From the NCBI GenBank assembly GCA_017942165.1, contig JAGKSB010000010.1, positions 61,694-125,693 of the forward strand: a DNA stretch of 64,000 nt, in the 5' to 3' direction. Source of the DNA: Rhinopithecimicrobium faecis. GTDB taxonomy: Bacteria > Bacteroidota > Bacteroidia > Sphingobacteriales > Sphingobacteriaceae. The position numbers were made by a program, and so were the translations under genes. The stretch's first letter is position 1; every line of letters begins with the position of its first letter. The notes beneath the pieces are model-generated. The model had not been told where the DNA came from. It made no database searches and saw only the letters and a list, made by a program, of their open reading frames with translations. This document shows, one piece after another, positions 35,503-45,055 of the stretch.

Positions 35503-36816
35503 CTAGAGCCTCTCTCCATGTTGCGTGCTGTCAAGGCCTTCCTCCTCCTCCGCAGCAGTCACCCGTAAGGGGGAGATCATATCGGTAACTTTTAATAATA
35601 TAAAGGCAGCAACCAGTGTAAATACAGTCGCCCCAATAAGGCCAATTACATGCGCTATAAATAGAGATGTCTCACCGAAGAACAAACCATTGTGCTCCAC
35701 GGCATCATTGATAGACTTATGTGCAAATACTCCCGTAAGCAGCATGCCTACCATCCCTCCAACACCATGGCACGGGAAGACATCTAAGGTGTCATCGACC
35801 TTAGATTTAGTGCGCCAATCCACGACCAATCTACTGATAATCGCTGCTACAGCACCAATAATCAATGAGTGAGGAACCGTTACAAACCCTGCAGCTGGCG
35901 TAATAGCGACTAGGCCTACCACTAATCCGATACAGGTGCCCATCGCTGAGGGCTTAGTGCCACGTGCGGCGTCGAAAAAAATCCATGTTAAAGCCGCCGC
36001 TGCTGAGGCTGCCGATGTCGTCGCTATAGCTGTCGCCGCTAAGTCTGAGGCTGAAAAAGCCGACCCTGCGTTAAATCCAAACCAGCCAAACCACAACATG
36101 CCTGTACCCAGCAACACATAGGTCACGCGTGCCGGCGTGTGGTGACCCGCATCCGACCCTCGCTTCAAATAAATGGCCGAAGCAAGGGCTGTTAATCCCG
36201 CAGACATATGAACAACCGTCCCTCCTGCGAAGTCCAAAACCCCTAATTGAGCAAGCACGCCTTCAGGATGCCAGGTCGCATGCGCTAGAGGTGCATAAAT
36301 AACGATAAAAAATAAACAAATAAATAAGATGTAGGAGGTAAAGCGTATACGCTCAGCAAAAGCCCCTGTAATCAAGGCGGGCGCGATAATAGCAAATTTC
36401 AACTGGTACATGGCGAATAATGCTAAAGGTATTGTTGGCGCTCCAGACCAAGGCTTACCACCTATTACGTCTTGAAACATAAAGAATGTCATGGGATTGC
36501 CAATCACACCGCCAATAGACTCACCGAACACTAAACTAAACCCGAATACGACCCAAATAACAGCGACCACTACCATACAGATAAAACTTTGAAGCATGGT
36601 CGAAATAACATTTTTTTTCCGCACCATGCCCCCATAAAAGTAGGCTAATCCCGGCGTCATAAACAAAACTAAGGCTGTAGATGTCAACATCCAAGCAATA
36701 TCCGCATAATTATAGTCATCAACGACAGATTTACCAGGTATAGCAGGGAAAAACAAAGCCAAAAGCACAATAACACCCATAAAAAGTAACGGAATGAAGG
36801 ATTTTTTAGGTTTCAT
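35503..36816 (-). CDS. amtB: Ammonium transporter
   Basis: An Amt/Mep/Rh-family channel with about 11-12 membrane helices. The N-terminal hydrophobic segment (FIPLLFMGVIVLLALFF) may be a signal peptide as in other AmtB. Family motifs: FMTPGLAYFYGGMVRKKN, DFAGGTVVHMSAG, WFGWFGFNAGSA and DVFPCHGVGGMVGMLLTGVFA, with the pore histidines in VHMSAG and PCHGVGG. Length is 437 residues. Unusually, no PII (glnB/glnK) gene lies next to it in this window. It has its own terminator. Confidence 0.95.
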   Translation of the reverse strand: MKPKKSFIPLLFMGVIVLLALFFPAIPGKSVVDDYNYADIAWMLTSTALVLFMTPGLAYFYGGMVRKKNVISTMLQSFICMVVVAVIWVVFGFSLVFGESIGGVIGNPMTFFMFQDVIGGKPWSGAPTIPLALFAMYQLKFAIIAPALITGAFAERIRFTSYILFICLFFIVIYAPLAHATWHPEGVLAQLGVLDFAGGTVVHMSAGLTALASAIYLKRGSDAGHHTPARVTYVLLGTGMLWFGWFGFNAGSAFSASDLAATAIATTSAASAAAALTWIFFDAARGTKPSAMGTCIGLVVGLVAITPAAGFVTVPHSLIIGAVAAIISRLVVDWRTKSKVDDTLDVFPCHGVGGMVGMLLTGVFAHKSINDAVEHNGLFFGETSLFIAHVIGLIGATVFTLVAAFILLKVTDMISPLRVTAAEEEEGLDSTQHGERL

Positions 36817-36961
36817 ATTCGATTTTTTGATTTAATTAATTCAAAAATATAATAATTTTTAATAAATCACTATTTTTTTATTGAAAAATATAATATTTAA
36901 TCGATTTTAATGAAAATACATTAACACAATGCACGTTTAATTGAAAAATACATCAAAAAAA

Positions 36962-36987
36962 AGGGATATTCAATTAAGAATATCCCT
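36962..36987 (-). terminator. trxA terminator
   Basis: agggatattc / gaatatccct stem with a 6-nt loop and a flanking A-run (36956-36962), 24 bp beyond the trxA stop. Confidence 0.88.
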
Positions 36988-37010
36988 CTAATAATGAAAA
37001 AAAACTAAAA

Positions 37011-37328
37011 TTATAATTGTTTCTCTAATTTCTCTGCTAAAACAGACTTAGGCACAGCACCGATTTGCTTATCTACAATCTCCCCGTTTTTGAAGAACAA
37101 TAACGCAGGAATATTACGAATACCAAAACGTACAGAGATCTCTGGGTTGCTATCAACATCCACTTTACCAATAACCGCTTTACCCTCGTATTCCTTCGCT
37201 AACTCCTCAACAACAGGACCTACCATACGACATGGACCACACCACTCTGCCCAGAAGTCAACTAAAACTGGTTTATCTGATTTTAATACAACTTCTTCGA
37301 AGTTGCTATCTGTAATTTCTAAAGCCAT
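37011..37328 (-). CDS. trxA: Thioredoxin
   Basis: A cytosolic dithiol reductant of 105 residues. The active site is FWAEWCGPCRMV with Cys30 and Cys33; the cis-proline loop is RNIPALLFF. It is full-length, without signal peptide. It is a separate gene between amtB and dnaE with its own terminator. Confidence 0.97.
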   Translation of the reverse strand: MALEITDSNFEEVVLKSDKPVLVDFWAEWCGPCRMVGPVVEELAKEYEGKAVIGKVDVDSNPEISVRFGIRNIPALLFFKNGEIVDKQIGAVPKSVLAEKLEKQL

Positions 37329-37492
37329 ATTATAAATTTTAAAAAAAAGGAATTTCCTTTTCTGATGAATATTATTATTTAATGTTTACTAATTTTCAAT
37401 CGGTAACTGCTACAAATATAAGAATGATTTATAATTTTAAATTGCATATAAATGTAAAAAAATAACCTACTAAAAATTATCTTTTAAAAAGC

Positions 37493-37538
37493 GACACCAT
37501 TCCAGTTTAATTCAAGACACCATTCCAGTTTAATTCAA
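37493..37538. repeat. Exact 23-bp tandem duplication at the dnaE 3' end
   Basis: Copies 37493-37515 and 37516-37538 are identical (GACACCATTCCAGTTTAATT plus CAA). The second copy contains the dnaE stop codon (37530-37532), so the first is a spare copy of the gene end. Confidence 0.95.
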
Positions 37539-40500
37539 TCTATAATTCACACCTTCGAGCTTTTCAATAGCTTCTAAAAAGTCGTTAGTAAGATTGATTT
37601 TTAATGCTTTTGCGGGCATCTCTACAGCAATTTCATCCTGCGGATCCCAAATTTTGAATTTCAATTGGCAGGAAGGCTGCTGCCCTTCCACTTGGTTGGT
37701 ACTTACGAGGTCTTGCATACACTGCACAAACTCCTGGTTAAGCTTAGGGAGAGGCACTTGGATGGTAAAACTCTTAGCCAGCTTCTCACGTAAATCCGAA
37801 AGCAACTGTATCCCTTTTAACTCAAAGCCCCAGTTTCCAACTTGACGGAAACGTTCCTGCACTAAGCCACGAATTTGCACAAAGAAACCTTCCTGTAGGT
37901 ATCCTTGAAATTTAACATAATCTTCACCGAAAACCATAATCTCATAAGAATCTGAGTAATCTTCGATAATAAATGAGGCAAATGGTTTTCCCGATTTTGC
38001 TACACGATGGTTGGCTAGGGCTATAATACCCCCGATAATAGCCTCCTTATTCTTAATACGGTTAAACTCTAATTCCACCTCCTCTTCGACTTCCGAAGCT
38101 TTCATTTTATTGATCAGCTGCAGGTCGGAAACTTGATTTTGACAGAAGTGCTTAATTTCAAATTTATAGTTATCCAAAGGGTGTGAAGTCAGGTAGATTC
38201 CGATCACTTCCTTTTCATATTTTAATTTTTCTATAAGTCCCCAAGGTGTACAAGGAGCTAATACTGGCTCTGGCAATTCCGTTGCTGCATCCCCACCAAA
38301 GAGGGAGGCTTGTGCAGAATTTTCATTTTCCTTAAAGCGGTTTCCAAATTTAATAGCTTTCTCTAAGCCTGTAGACCCATCACCATCCGAATAGAAATAC
38401 TGCGCACGATGGGTATCTTTAAACTCATCAAAGCCTCCAGCATATGCCAAGCTCTCAAAAGCCTTCTTATTAGCAGCACGTAGATCGATGCGCTTAGCCA
38501 TATCAAATACAGACTTATACGGGCCTGATTTCCGCGTTTGAACAATGGTGTCAACCGCTCCCGCACCCACACCTTTAACAGCACCAATACCAAAGCGGAT
38601 AGCACCCTTCTCATTAACGGTAAACTTATAGTGGGATTCATTTACATCCGGACTTAACACTTCCAATCCCATGCGCTTACACTCTTCCATAAAGAAGGTT
38701 ACCTGCTTAATATCGTTCATATTATTGGATAATACAGCCGCCATATATTCCGCTGGAAAATGTGCTTTTAGGTAGGCCGTTTGATAAGCTACCCAAGCAT
38801 AACAAGTGGAGTGGGATTTATTAAATGCATAGGATGCAAAAGCCTCCCAATCGGTCCATATCTTCTCTAAGACCTTGGCATCATGGCCTTTTTCCACAGC
38901 TTGAGAAACAAACTTTGGCTTCATCTTATCCAAGACCGCTTTCTGTTTCTTCCCCATCGCCTTACGCAGGACATCGGCATCCCCCTTTGAGAAGCCTGCC
39001 AACTTTTGGGAAAGAAGCATTACCTGCTCCTGATATACTGTGATACCATATGTTTCCTTAAGATATTCCTCATTAGCATCTAAATCGTATTTTATGGGTT
39101 CAATACCATGCTTACGCTTAATGAAAGAAGGGATATACTCCATGGGTCCCGGTCTATAGAGCGCGTTCATGGCAATTAAATCGGCAAATACAGTAGGCCT
39201 TAGATCCTTCATATGCTTCTGCATACCAGGGGACTCATACTGGAATACACCGACGGTCTCCCCACGCTGGAAGAGCTCATAGGTCAGCAGATCGTCAATG
39301 GGAAATTCATCGGGATCAAGCTCAATACCATGAGAAAGACGTACATTCTGCACCGTATCCTTTATCAGCGTTAAGGTCTTTAGGCCTAAGAAATCCATTT
39401 TCAATAAACCTGCAGACTCTACTACGGAGTTATCAAACTGCGTCACATAGAGATCCGAGTCCTTAGCGAGTGAGACGGGCACAAACTTGGTAATATCATC
39501 GGGTGTAATAATTACCCCACAGGCGTGAATACCCGTATTTCGCATGGATCCCTCTAAGACGCGCGCTTGCTTAATTGTCTCCGCTTCCAAGCCCGCTCCT
39601 TCCGAGAGGGAAATTAATTTATTTACAGCCTCAAACTCATCAGCACGGAGATTTTCCTTTAAGGCCTTTTCGTCCATATTGAAAATCTTCGCCAGCTTTA
39701 AGTTGGGAATTAGTTTTGCAATTTCATTGGCTTCCTGCAAGGGAAGATCCAGCACACGCGCCGTATCCTTTATAGACGACTTCGCGGCCATTGTTCCGTA
39801 CGTAATAATTTGAGCCACCTGCGCAGCACCGTACTTATTAATGACATATTGCATAACCCTACCACGGCCCTCATCATCAAAGTCGATATCAATATCGGGC
39901 ATGGACACCCTATCGGGATTCAAGAAACGCTCAAATAGTAAATCGTATTTAATGGGGTCAATATTGGTGATCCAGAGACAGTAGGCTACAGCAGATCCTG
40001 CAGCCGAACCACGCCCAGGGCCTACAGAAACACCCATATTCCTTGCCGCAGCGATAAAATCCTGAACAATTAAAAAGTACCCGGGGTACCCCGTCTTTTC
40101 AATCGTTGCAAGTTCAAAATCTAGGCGCTCGATAATATCCTCCGTGAGGTCTGGATAGCGACGTTTTGCTCCTTCAAAAGTGAGGTGTCGTAAGTATTTA
40201 TTCTCCCCACGCTTACCGTTATCCTCCTTGTCTTCCGCACAGATAAACTCTTCGGGAATATCAAAGGCTGGCAGGAGCACATCCCGGTAGAGGGTAAATA
40301 TTTCGACCTTATCGATGACCTCTTGAATTGTTATAATGGCTTCAGGAATATCGGTGAAGTTTTTCTTCATCTCCTCCGTAGACTTGAAGTAATATTCTTG
40401 GTTAGGAAGACCAAAGCGAAAACCTCTACCGCGCCCTTTCGGGGTTGTCAGCTTCTCCCCATCTTTCACGCAGAGTAGAATATCATGCGCATGGGCATCG

Positions 40501-41954
40501 GCCTTATTGATATAGTAGGTGTTGTTGGTAGCAATTAATTTCACCCCATGCTTCTTCGCTAGTTCCACGACCGTGGTGTTCACCCGGTCCTCATCCTCCT
40601 GCCCGTGGCGCATAATCTCTAAGTAGAAGTCAGCACCAAACTGTTCTTTCCACCAGATTAAGGCTTCCTCAGCTTGTGTTTCACCCATATTCAAAACCTT
40701 GGAAGACACTTCTCCCTGCAGGTTTCCAGAAAGCACAATAATATCTTCTTTATACTGTTGAATGGTTTCTCGATCTATTCTAGGAACATAGTAGAAGCCT
40801 TCCGTATAGGCGATGGAAGCCATCTTTGCGAGGTTATGATAGCCATTTTTATTTTTTGCTAACAGCACTATCTGGTAGCCATTATCCTTACGGGACTTAT
40901 CTTTCCGGTTTTCACAGACAAAAAATTCACAGCCTACAATCGGTTTAATAATTCTTTCAGTAGGTGATTCACCGGCTTCTTCGAGCTCCTGATTTCTTGC
41001 TTTTGCAGCCTTGTTATGATCGCCTACTTTGGATACAAAGTGAAAAGCGCCCATCATATTACCATGATCGGTAATCGCTACAGCGGGCATTTTATATTTG
41101 ACTGCAGCAGCCACAAGACTAGGGATAGAAATCGTGGACTGTAGTACAGAAAACTGGGAGTGATTATGGAGATGCGCAAATTCAGCATTTTCAAAATCAT
41201 TTAACAGCTCCGCATCAATCTCCACAACAGGTGTGCTTGTGCCCTTCTGTGACTGACGAATTGCTTCAGAAGCAGCTTTCAGATTGACATGTGCGAGTCC
41301 TACCGTAGGAATCGGAGCAGGATTTGCGGTCTTGAAGGCTGTAAAATACGGGGCTTCGACCTGGAGTTCCTGTGCTGTAAACACCTCCCTGCGCACCAAC
41401 TCTAAGAAACAGCGTGTCGTTGCCTCCACATCGGCCGTGGCATTGTGTGCCTCGGAAAATGGTACACCGAATAAAAAGGCGTGTAATTCCGTTAGATTGG
41501 GTAGCTTAAAGCGTCCCCCTCTTCCTCCAGGAAGTTTTAATAAATTAGCTGTAACCTCCGTACAGGTATCCAATTTTGGCATGCTGGACATCGGAGAATC
41601 TACCCCATAACGGTATAATTCTGAGCCCATAATATTGATGTCAAAACCTAAGTTTTGCCCAACAATAAATTTAGCCTTCCCTAATACCGCATTAAACTTT
41701 GTAAGCACCTCCTGAATAGGGACCCCTTGCTGCTCCGCCAATTCAGTAGAAATACCATGAATCTTCTCGGAGTCGTAAGGGATATTATATCCATCGGGCT
41801 TAATTAAAAAGTCAGCATGCTCCAATAAGTTACCCATCTCATCGTGCAGCTGCCATGCGATCTGTATACAGCGCGGCCAGTTGTCCGTATCGGTGATGGG
41901 GGCATCCCAACGCTTGGGTAAACCTGTGGTTTCGGTATCAAATATTAAATACAT
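37530..41954 (-). CDS. dnaE: DNA polymerase III alpha subunit with N-terminal DEDDh exonuclease
   Basis: The replicative polymerase, 1474 residues. Residues 1 to about 205 are a DnaQ-like 3'-5' exonuclease: ExoI FDTETTGLP, ExoII GQNLGFDINIM, and ExoIII HNATADVEAT. The PHP domain starts at about 265 (FAHLHNHSQFSVLQSTIS, ITDHGNMMGAF). The polymerase catalytic aspartates are in MPDIDIDFDDEGRG (about 685-698), preceded by VGPGRGSAAGSAVAYCL. A helix-hairpin-helix and an OB-fold region follow toward the C-terminus. Proofreading is therefore covalently attached, unlike in E. coli, where it is the separate epsilon subunit. The upstream AAAAGGAGAATAC is a reasonable Shine-Dalgarno site. Confidence 0.95.
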   Translation of the reverse strand: MYLIFDTETTGLPKRWDAPITDTDNWPRCIQIAWQLHDEMGNLLEHADFLIKPDGYNIPYDSEKIHGISTELAEQQGVPIQEVLTKFNAVLGKAKFIVGQNLGFDINIMGSELYRYGVDSPMSSMPKLDTCTEVTANLLKLPGGRGGRFKLPNLTELHAFLFGVPFSEAHNATADVEATTRCFLELVRREVFTAQELQVEAPYFTAFKTANPAPIPTVGLAHVNLKAASEAIRQSQKGTSTPVVEIDAELLNDFENAEFAHLHNHSQFSVLQSTISIPSLVAAAVKYKMPAVAITDHGNMMGAFHFVSKVGDHNKAAKARNQELEEAGESPTERIIKPIVGCEFFVCENRKDKSRKDNGYQIVLLAKNKNGYHNLAKMASIAYTEGFYYVPRIDRETIQQYKEDIIVLSGNLQGEVSSKVLNMGETQAEEALIWWKEQFGADFYLEIMRHGQEDEDRVNTTVVELAKKHGVKLIATNNTYYINKADAHAHDILLCVKDGEKLTTPKGRGRGFRFGLPNQEYYFKSTEEMKKNFTDIPEAIITIQEVIDKVEIFTLYRDVLLPAFDIPEEFICAEDKEDNGKRGENKYLRHLTFEGAKRRYPDLTEDIIERLDFELATIEKTGYPGYFLIVQDFIAAARNMGVSVGPGRGSAAGSAVAYCLWITNIDPIKYDLLFERFLNPDRVSMPDIDIDFDDEGRGRVMQYVINKYGAAQVAQIITYGTMAAKSSIKDTARVLDLPLQEANEIAKLIPNLKLAKIFNMDEKALKENLRADEFEAVNKLISLSEGAGLEAETIKQARVLEGSMRNTGIHACGVIITPDDITKFVPVSLAKDSDLYVTQFDNSVVESAGLLKMDFLGLKTLTLIKDTVQNVRLSHGIELDPDEFPIDDLLTYELFQRGETVGVFQYESPGMQKHMKDLRPTVFADLIAMNALYRPGPMEYIPSFIKRKHGIEPIKYDLDANEEYLKETYGITVYQEQVMLLSQKLAGFSKGDADVLRKAMGKKQKAVLDKMKPKFVSQAVEKGHDAKVLEKIWTDWEAFASYAFNKSHSTCYAWVAYQTAYLKAHFPAEYMAAVLSNNMNDIKQVTFFMEECKRMGLEVLSPDVNESHYKFTVNEKGAIRFGIGAVKGVGAGAVDTIVQTRKSGPYKSVFDMAKRIDLRAANKKAFESLAYAGGFDEFKDTHRAQYFYSDGDGSTGLEKAIKFGNRFKENENSAQASLFGGDAATELPEPVLAPCTPWGLIEKLKYEKEVIGIYLTSHPLDNYKFEIKHFCQNQVSDLQLINKMKASEVEEEVELEFNRIKNKEAIIGGIIALANHRVAKSGKPFASFIIEDYSDSYEIMVFGEDYVKFQGYLQEGFFVQIRGLVQERFRQVGNWGFELKGIQLLSDLREKLAKSFTIQVPLPKLNQEFVQCMQDLVSTNQVEGQQPSCQLKFKIWDPQDEIAVEMPAKALKINLTNDFLEAIEKLEGVNYRLN

Positions 41955-42012
41955 GTATTCTCCTTTTTACAGCTACAAAATTACGGAATTTACCTCGATT
42001 TAGGGCAATAAA

Positions 42013-42047
42013 AAAGGAGCCTTCAGTTTCTATCTCTGGGCTCCTTT
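42013..42047 (-). terminator. Terminator of the OmpA-type lipoprotein gene
   Basis: aaaggagcc / ggctccttt stem with a 17-nt loop, with an A-run to its left, 20 bp beyond the stop. Confidence 0.8.
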
Positions 42048-42066
42048 CTTGGGGGTGTAGTAGGTA

Positions 42067-42585
42067 CTATTTGTTTAAGATAACCACTTCTACACGTCTA
42101 TTTTTCTGACGACCCTCTGGGGTTTTATTTTCAGCAACGGGCTTCGTTTGACCGACGCCTACCGCTTTGATACGGGAATCCGTGGTACCCGCATCAGCTA
42201 AGTATTTCTTTACGGAATTAGCACGTTTCTCTGAAAGCCATTGATTGTATTCTACAGTACCTGTAGCATCAGTATGCCCTTCAACACGTACATTGGAAAC
42301 TTTATCATTCTTTAAGATAGCGGCTAACTTATCCAATTCTGCTTTTGCTTTCTCGGTTAAGTAAGAGGAGTTCGTAGGAAATAAAAGATCCGATGAAATC
42401 GTAAATTTTATACCGTCGTCAGTGCGTGCTGCATTTTTAAAATCCTTTTTAATATTTTGTAAACCATCGTCTGTACCGTCTTTAGAAATTACTGCTCCGG
42501 GATTTACCAAAATTGCTTTGGGCTTACAAGAGAACATTCCTAACGTACAAGCGAGCACAATGGCCAAATAACTGTAACCTTTCAT
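42067..42585 (-). CDS. OmpA family lipoprotein (peptidoglycan-binding)
   Basis: A 172-residue protein: signal peptide with lipobox LGMFSC (Cys20), a linker, then an OmpA C-terminal domain (about 60-172) with VRVEGHTDATGTVEYNQWLS, KRANSVKKYLADAG and GRQKNRRVEV. The conserved Asp and Arg for diaminopimelate binding are in HTDATG and NRRVEV. It would tether the outer membrane to peptidoglycan. It is 63 bp downstream of the glucoamylase-like gene on the same strand and may be co-transcribed. Confidence 0.9.
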   Translation of the reverse strand: MKGYSYLAIVLACTLGMFSCKPKAILVNPGAVISKDGTDDGLQNIKKDFKNAARTDDGIKFTISSDLLFPTNSSYLTEKAKAELDKLAAILKNDKVSNVRVEGHTDATGTVEYNQWLSEKRANSVKKYLADAGTTDSRIKAVGVGQTKPVAENKTPEGRQKNRRVEVVILNK

Positions 42586-42648
42586 AGCGTATTTATTCGT
42601 TTATTATTGCAATAGATTATTTAGAAGCGTAAATATACTGAAAATGTG

Positions 42649-44808
42649 CTATAAAGGCGTATAAATTTTCTTCCATATTTTCTGCATATCAGGATCCTCA
42701 GCCATCAAATTCCACAGGAGTCCTGTCTTCGCATTTTCTATCATCACAGCTATTAAAGCTTGATTTTGCGGGCTATAGCTGCCGGCAATATCGTGATTTC
42801 TGACATCTAGCCAGGCACGGAAACCATTTTCCGAGAATAATTTTTCACCATAATGCTGATAGATTGCCTGCCATGCCAAGGCGCCTTCCTTTTTATCAAA
42901 GGCCATGGAAGCTATGGAAAGTGCGGGATTAAGACGGGTCCTCTCCAAGGTAGATTTCGTCGCCTGTAGCCCCCAAATAGTCGTGTAGTGGCCTTCAGGA
43001 AAATATTCATTGTCCCGTCGCTGCCAAACTTTCTGCAGGGCTAATGTCTCCTTTTCATAGTCGAATAAATGATCCTTTTTCCCCTTAGGGTTAAAAGTCA
43101 TACACAGCCTGTAAAGGTCTAGTAGCGACTCCTGATGAAGTGGAAAATGGATCTCCTCCCCATAAAGCATGGTATCCACGGCAAGAGGCTTTAAGTTGGC
43201 CTCCGCCGTCGCGCTATAGCTATGGTCTAAGAACTCATAGTCATACTCCTCAAAGATCGTCCGTTGCGCAGGCTGCGTATTCGCATGCAGGTGATTCATG
43301 CCATACCCTTTAATATAAGCGGAATCTGCCAAAGGAAAAGTGGGTGAAGCCATTGCTAAAAGATAGGTATTCAGGCTTTCATTGACACCGTATAATATAT
43401 TGGAATTACTAAATTCCGTATCCGCAGTCCAGCTATCTAAGAGCAACACATTATGTTGATCTTTCGTAAAAGCGCCCCAATTAATGCGGTGCCAAAGGAA
43501 AGTTATCTTCTTCCTTAAAGCCTCCTCCTCGGCATCCTCTTTAAAGAAATATTGGCGGCATAGCAGCAGCGACTCCATCAAAGTTGCTGTAGCCCGTACA
43601 TCGTAAGAGATATCCTTTGAAAATGTATAAGGAACTCCCTTGCGGCCATCAAAAAAAGCAGGAAATATACCCTCCTTATGTGGCGTATTAGTCAAGAAGT
43701 TTACCACGCGTGTCGCCCGATTTAAGACCTGCTTGCGAGAAATAAAATTATTCTCCGCCCCCACGAGCAGGCTCATTAACGCAAAACCCGTTTCTTTGAC
43801 CGAGACGACAGGCTGCTCCAATACTTTGGAAGACATAAACATGCCCGAATTAATATCATAGTGATCTACAAAGTAGTTTACATGCGCAGCTTGAATAAAG
43901 CTCAGCAGCTGCTCCGTATCAGCAGCCTTAGGGGTAACCATCTTAACGTCGGAATACAAAGACTCCTTATACTTATAATCCACCCAGGTAATCTTATAGA
44001 AATAGGTCTTATCAAGTTGAGGAACATGATCAAATCCCTTTTGCATATAGATTGGAAAGATCCCTATAGGCTCAAATTTATCTTTTGTCTCACCGCGATA
44101 GATCTTAATATAGCGGATACTTGGCGTTAAAGGCAGCTGCCAGCTGAGCGTTACCTGCTTGGCGACACTTTCCACCTTTGTAAGGACCGCTGCCGAAGAG
44201 AGCTCCACATTCGAGGGGCTTGCAGGAAGAAATTCTATCTGATCGATATAAAGTTCATGCAACATAGAAGCGGCTTCACCTTGGAGCAATTGAACACCAG
44301 AAATAGGTTGCCCTTCTTGCAGATTTTTTAGGCTATTTACGGGTATTTTTACAGTAAGCCAAGCATGCTTAGCAAAACGGTCTATATAGTTACCTAGCTC
44401 CAGGGGCTCTGAGGACACATCGCCCTGCTTCACGACAATATGCGGGAGCTGCGCAGCTTTACTGGCCCCACTGTGCACATATAATCTTAATGTTAGGACG
44501 CTCTTGCTCGCCAGTTTATAGGTGAATACTTGCTTATTATTATAGATATCTGCCGTCCACTGCGCCCCTGCTGCCGAGCGGTATTTTAGGGAAAGTGAAT
44601 TTCCAGGAGTAAAAAAGAGGCTGTCAGAGACGGGCAATTTGCCATGTACATTTTCCACCCAGCTCTTTCCCGTGTAGCGCACAGCGCTCTTGGCATAATT
44701 TCCCGAAAGAATACTATTATCAAAGATCACTTCCGGATAGCTTTCAGCTAGTAGCGAAAATGGGCATAGGCAGAAGAACAGTAATTTTAAGAATTTATCT
44801 TTTAACAT
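42649..44808 (-). CDS. Glucoamylase-like family protein (secreted)
   Basis: About 719 residues. Signal peptide LKLLFFCLCPFSLLAES. The N-terminal half (to about 300) is a beta-sandwich region plus a fibronectin-like segment (QVTLSWQLPLTPSIRYIKIYRG). The C-terminal half (about 305-700) has the alpha/alpha-barrel pattern of the glycoamylase-like family: TGFALMSLLVGAEN, GIFPAFFDGRKG, FSKDISYDVRATATLMESLL, YGVNESLNTYLLAMASPTFPL. Relatives include beta-1,2-glucanases (GH144), so a beta-glucan substrate is possible. The start at 44808 is chosen because a -7 promoter element (44838-44831) would leave the upstream ATG outside the transcript. Confidence 0.72.
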   Translation of the reverse strand: MLKDKFLKLLFFCLCPFSLLAESYPEVIFDNSILSGNYAKSAVRYTGKSWVENVHGKLPVSDSLFFTPGNSLSLKYRSAAGAQWTADIYNNKQVFTYKLASKSVLTLRLYVHSGASKAAQLPHIVVKQGDVSSEPLELGNYIDRFAKHAWLTVKIPVNSLKNLQEGQPISGVQLLQGEAASMLHELYIDQIEFLPASPSNVELSSAAVLTKVESVAKQVTLSWQLPLTPSIRYIKIYRGETKDKFEPIGIFPIYMQKGFDHVPQLDKTYFYKITWVDYKYKESLYSDVKMVTPKAADTEQLLSFIQAAHVNYFVDHYDINSGMFMSSKVLEQPVVSVKETGFALMSLLVGAENNFISRKQVLNRATRVVNFLTNTPHKEGIFPAFFDGRKGVPYTFSKDISYDVRATATLMESLLLCRQYFFKEDAEEEALRKKITFLWHRINWGAFTKDQHNVLLLDSWTADTEFSNSNILYGVNESLNTYLLAMASPTFPLADSAYIKGYGMNHLHANTQPAQRTIFEEYDYEFLDHSYSATAEANLKPLAVDTMLYGEEIHFPLHQESLLDLYRLCMTFNPKGKKDHLFDYEKETLALQKVWQRRDNEYFPEGHYTTIWGLQATKSTLERTRLNPALSIASMAFDKKEGALAWQAIYQHYGEKLFSENGFRAWLDVRNHDIAGSYSPQNQALIAVMIENAKTGLLWNLMAEDPDMQKIWKKIYTPL

Positions 44809-44830
44809 AAGGTAAATGGCTTGATTCATG

Positions 44831-44838
44831 CAAAATTA
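44831..44838 (-). promoter_or_regulatory. -7 promoter element of the glucoamylase-like gene
   Basis: Minus-strand TAATTTTG matches TAnnTTTG. No good -33 box was found, so this is tentative. It decides the start codon choice at 44808 over 44829. Confidence 0.4.
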
Positions 44839-44935
44839 ATAAAATATACCTGAGTTTTGTTTTCCAAAAGGTAACGTAAATAGCGACTATAAATTATTTA
44901 TGCATTTAATTTATCGGAATATAAGCCTAAATCAC

Positions 44936-44943
44936 TAATTTTG
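44936..44943 (+). promoter_or_regulatory. -7 promoter element upstream of accA
   Basis: TAATTTTG matches TAnnTTTG; the leader to accA would be about 105 nt. No clear -33 box. Confidence 0.4.
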
Positions 44944-45055
44944 GTTCTTATATACGCTTATAAAAAGCGGTACATAATCGAAGATAACGCTGTGTTACAG
45001 CAATAAAAGATAATTTTCAAAATAGATTTAAAATTCTATTTCATAACAAAAACAT

